DNA of 64,000 nt, from NCBI GenBank assembly GCA_045110475.1, contig JBGCGC010000042.1, positions 1 through 64,000 on the forward strand, read 5' to 3'. This document shows, piece after piece, positions 61,550-64,000 of the stretch. The stretch's first letter is position 1. Every line of letters starts with the position of its first letter. The stretch comes from Granulosicoccus sp045110475. Its GTDB lineage: Bacteria; Pseudomonadota; Gammaproteobacteria; Granulosicoccales; Granulosicoccaceae. The translations under genes were made by a program, and so were the position numbers. The notes below the pieces were generated by a model. The model did not search any database and was not told where the DNA came from. It saw only the letters and a list, made by a program, of their open reading frames with translations.

Positions 61550-62173
61550 ATGACTGATTTGATATCTCAAATTGTTGAAATATGTCCAGGAATGTATCTT
61601 CTGCCCGGGTTTGCTGATTCCAGTGAGTTACAGGCGCCCTTGCAACAGGTGCTGGCCGTATCGCCGCTTCGGCAGATGCAAACAAGTCGCGGCTTTTCCA
61701 TGTCGGTTCACACGAGCAACTGCGGCAAGGTTGGCTGGATATCAGACCGCAAAGGCTATCGATATGTGGAACTGGATCCCGTGAGTGGCCAACCCTGGCA
61801 GGCCATGCCAGAGGAGTTTGCTGCGCTTGCCACGGCCGCCGCCGCGGTTGCAGGGTTTGCCAATTTTGAGCCAGACGCCTGCCTGATAAATCATTATCAG
61901 CCGGGCACACAGATGGGTGCACATCAGGACCGCGACGAATCAGATTTCTCCCAGCCCATCGTCTCGGTATCACTGGGAATAGATGCGCGATTCTTCGTTA
62001 TTGGCCCGGAAAAGCGAGGGAAATCCACACCGGTTGATTTGTCTGACGGCGATGTCGTGGTTTTTGGTGGTCCCGCCCGCCGGTACTATCATGGTGTCAG
62101 AAAGTTGAAAGAGTCCACACATTCAAGATTTGGTGCAGCCCGATGGAACCTCACGTTTCGCAAAGCGCTATAA
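61550..62173 (+). CDS. alkB: DNA oxidative demethylase AlkB
   Basis: A 207-residue Fe(II)/2-oxoglutarate dioxygenase that repairs 1-methyladenine and 3-methylcytosine. The iron ligands His125, Asp127 (GAHQDRDE) and His181 (YYHGVRKL), and the oxoglutarate arginines Arg198 and Arg204 (ARWNLTFR), align with E. coli His131, Asp133, His187, Arg204 and Arg210. The ATG at 61550 starts at the family's usual point. The frame stays open upstream to 61337, through the repeat, but that part is repeat-derived. No Ada-type regulator gene is adjacent. Confidence 0.94.
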   Translation: MTDLISQIVEICPGMYLLPGFADSSELQAPLQQVLAVSPLRQMQTSRGFSMSVHTSNCGKVGWISDRKGYRYVELDPVSGQPWQAMPEEFAALATAAAAVAGFANFEPDACLINHYQPGTQMGAHQDRDESDFSQPIVSVSLGIDARFFVIGPEKRGKSTPVDLSDGDVVVFGGPARRYYHGVRKLKESTHSRFGAARWNLTFRKAL

Positions 62174-62182
62174 ACTTCGTGG

Positions 62183-62893
62183 ATGCGCCACATCACCCTT
62201 GTTTTTTCAAGCCTCGTTGCTTTGTCTTCGCTTTTTTCAACCTCACAAGCCAGTGTCCTGCCTGATTTCAAGGCGGTCACCGTCAAGCCGGGCGAGTTGC
62301 TGGAGCACCTTATTCCGGTGGATCGCAGCAAGGGCTTCAGAATTGAGATAAAGCTCTTGTCACCCCCTGAAGGCGCTGGCATCACGCTCAATGATGACGG
62401 ACAGTTAATGCTTCAGTGGAAGACTGGCACCGCCTTACCCGCTGAGACAGGACTTGTCATTCAGGCCCGAAACCTTGATACCCAGGTTGTTGTAGAGACA
62501 GGTGTATTGCAAGTCCAGAACGTTTTGGATGTGGCTGAAACCGAATTGCCGCCGCAGAGCACCACCGTTACTCTGGACCCGATGCCAAATCAGATTGTAA
62601 GCAGTGGTCAAGCGGTGAGCATTCCGTTAACCGCCAACAGCAGCGATGACAAGGCGCCGCTGATCAGCATAGATCGCGTGCCACCCAATGCAAGCTTTGA
62701 GAAGAGCCTGATCGGTGGTTACACGTTCTTTTGGCAGACAGGTGGCAGTGATGAGGGAGAGCATATATTCAGAGTCACCGCAGTCCACCCATCCGAAGAG
62801 TCTATTTCTGCCTCGGCATTGTTAACGGTGTTTGTTGGAGATCCCTCGATTAGCACTACACGCCCGGCGCCAAAGGAAAATAATGGTGGCTGA
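62183..62893 (+). CDS. Secreted protein with Ig-like repeats, function unknown
   Basis: A 236-residue protein with a signal peptide (ITLVFSSLVALSSLFSTSQA). The mature part has two beta-rich Ig-like repeats (about 25-110 and 125-220): PEGAGITLNDDGQLMLQWKT and GGYTFFWQTGGSDEGEHIFR recall the putative-Ig/dystroglycan type. No catalytic motif or C-terminal anchor is visible. It follows alkB by 9 bp, perhaps co-transcribed, without a functional reason. Not a named family. Confidence 0.78.
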   Translation: MRHITLVFSSLVALSSLFSTSQASVLPDFKAVTVKPGELLEHLIPVDRSKGFRIEIKLLSPPEGAGITLNDDGQLMLQWKTGTALPAETGLVIQARNLDTQVVVETGVLQVQNVLDVAETELPPQSTTVTLDPMPNQIVSSGQAVSIPLTANSSDDKAPLISIDRVPPNASFEKSLIGGYTFFWQTGGSDEGEHIFRVTAVHPSEESISASALLTVFVGDPSISTTRPAPKENNGG

Positions 62894-62934
62894 ACTGCTA
62901 GACTGTTATGTTCCGGTGAACTACAACCTCGTTC

Positions 62935-63849
62935 TTGCAAGCCACAGAAAACCCAGTCGACAACGTTAAGGGTGCGTCAATCCTGATGGTTGCAGCCTTT
63001 GGCTTTGCGCTAATGGTTGCACTAATCAAGTGGGCGGGACAGAGCCTGCCAGTCACCCAGATACTTTTCATCCGTCAGGTTGGTATGACGATCATGTTGG
63101 TGCCATATCTGGCGAAGGGTTTTCCGGCATCGCTCAAGACAGCTCATCTTTCACTACAGCTGGCGCGAATTCTTCTCGCATTGGTAGCAATGCTCACCGG
63201 GTTCACGGCAGTGATACACATGCCATTGGCCGATGCCACCGCCATTGCGTTTGCCAAGAGCTTCTTCGTTACAATATTTGCTGTTGTTATTCTGAAAGAG
63301 ACCGTTGGCCTGTACCGATGGTCGGCTGTTTTTGTCGGTTTCATTGGCGTACTGGTCATGGTGCGCCCCGGCACCGAAGGCTTTTCGATTTATGGCTTGC
63401 TAGCGGTTGTTGGTGCAGCCAGTGCCGGGTTGGTCATGGTGATTATCCGAAAGCTCACACGCATCGACCCCCCATCGACCATACTTGCCTTTCAGGCCAT
63501 TGGTGTTGGCTTGATCATGATAGTTCCCGCCTGCATCCAGTGGGTGAGCCCGACACCAGTGGAGTGGATGCTGCTCGCGGCCATTGGCGTAATTTCATAT
63601 TATGCCCAGAAGGCCAATATTATGGCCTTTACCTATGGAGAGGCCTCCTTGCTGGCATCGCTGGATTACGTACGCTTGCTCTACGCGACGGTATTTGGCT
63701 GGCTTCTCTTCAGTGAGCTACCCGGAGTCAGTACATGGGTCGGTGCCGGCATCATCATCATTGCATCGGTCTATACCGTCTATCGTGAGCGCCAACGAAA
63801 ACAGCGCCTTGCCAGTCACCCCGCTGCACGCAGCTATAACCAGCAGTAA
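62935..63849 (+). CDS. EamA-family (DMT) membrane transporter
   Basis: A 304-residue drug/metabolite transporter with ten membrane segments in two EamA repeats (about 12-142 and 155-285). Typical pieces are LADATAIAFAKSFFVTIFAVVILKE near the end of the first repeat and ASLLASLDYVRLLYATVFGWLLFSELPG in the second. Start: TTG at 62935 gives a short cytoplasmic N-terminus; the ATG at 62986 would start inside the first membrane segment and is less likely. Substrate unknown. It is convergent with the regulator gene at the window end, with 9 bp between stops. Confidence 0.88.
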   Translation: MQATENPVDNVKGASILMVAAFGFALMVALIKWAGQSLPVTQILFIRQVGMTIMLVPYLAKGFPASLKTAHLSLQLARILLALVAMLTGFTAVIHMPLADATAIAFAKSFFVTIFAVVILKETVGLYRWSAVFVGFIGVLVMVRPGTEGFSIYGLLAVVGAASAGLVMVIIRKLTRIDPPSTILAFQAIGVGLIMIVPACIQWVSPTPVEWMLLAAIGVISYYAQKANIMAFTYGEASLLASLDYVRLLYATVFGWLLFSELPGVSTWVGAGIIIIASVYTVYRERQRKQRLASHPAARSYNQQ

Positions 63850-63858
63850 GCGGACGCT

Positions 63859-64000
63859 TTACGATTTTGTTGCAGATCGCTCGATATCATATTTATTCAG
63901 TTTGTCACTGAGCGTGCGACGTGGCAATCCCAGATAGTCAGCACTGTCGCTGATGTTTCCATTGCAATGATTGAGAGCATATTCAATGATGGATTTTTCA
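63859..64000 (-). CDS. C-terminal end of an NtrC/DctD-family response regulator (partial)
   Basis: Only the last 47 codons lie inside the window. They read EKSIIEYALNHCNGNISDSADYLGLPRRTLSDKLNKYDI and then a short tail. This is a Fis-type helix-turn-helix, with the LP-R-R-T-L-x-D-K-L-x-K-Y pattern typical of DctD-like sigma-54 activators. The rest of the protein (receiver and AAA+ domains) would be beyond the right edge. A TRAP or C4-dicarboxylate regulator is one possibility but cannot be decided here. Confidence 0.85.
   Translation of the reverse strand, partial: EKSIIEYALNHCNGNISDSADYLGLPRRTLSDKLNKYDIERSATKS

Overview
The window reads as chromosomal DNA from a free-living, probably marine, gammaproteobacterium. 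Evidence for this is the fused RlmKL rRNA methyltransferase, SohB, a short CsrA, MnmH and an E. coli-like ArgG, together with a laminarinase-type secreted GH16 enzyme, urea and nucleoside ABC importers and a TRAP binding protein. A relative of Granulosicoccus-type bacteria would fit, but that is inference. I see no rRNA, tRNA, CRISPR array, prophage or transposase gene.

Layout. 0.8-9 kb: a disordered Asn/Arg-rich protein, ETF-ubiquinone oxidoreductase, a beta-CASP nuclease, RlmKL and SohB. 9-15 kb: a secreted multi-FN3 GH16 glucanase, then a divergent acyl-CoA synthetase / CaiB-type CoA-transferase pair. 15-18 kb: a coupled membrane protein, HPt and REC-PAS-GGDEF-EAL signalling operon. 18-24.7 kb: enoyl-CoA hydratase-like protein, thioesterase, haloacid dehalogenase, DUF1289, sugar kinase, nucleoside hydrolase, lipoprotein, glutamine amidotransferase. 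24.7-31.7 kb: a CPA2 antiporter, a small unknown protein and a complete BMP-type nucleoside ABC importer. 31.7-38.2 kb: argG, mnmH, a SelD fusion, a saccharopine-dehydrogenase-like gene and a flavin reductase, tightly packed. 38.2-44.1 kb: DUF3429, a Tat-exported glutathione peroxidase, a FAN1-type nuclease coupled to a nuclease-XPD helicase fusion, and csrA. 44-51.4 kb: M16C peptidase, a pilin-ankyrin fusion and two secreted proteins. 52-61 kb: TRAP binding protein, NDP-forming acyl-CoA synthetase and the urtABCDE urea importer. 61-64 kb: AlkB, a secreted protein, an EamA transporter and the end of an NtrC-family regulator.

How the genes work together. The nucleoside hydrolase and PfkB kinase can process what the BMP importer brings in: nucleoside to base plus ribose, then ribose phosphate. 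SelD makes selenophosphate for MnmH, which acts on tRNA wobble uridines. FAN1 and the XPD-like helicase form a likely crosslink-repair pair. The membrane/HPt/c-di-GMP genes form a phosphorelay output.

The least expected signal is a dispersed palindromic repeat family. It has three long copies (about 180-195 bp, with roughly 35-bp inverted ends) and at least three short hairpin copies. Its outermost TAG serves as the stop codon of four genes, in one case of two convergent genes at once. Next to one long copy is a 44-codon remnant of a GlmS-type sugar isomerase gene. The other unusual item is a pilin-like domain fused to periplasmic ankyrin repeats.
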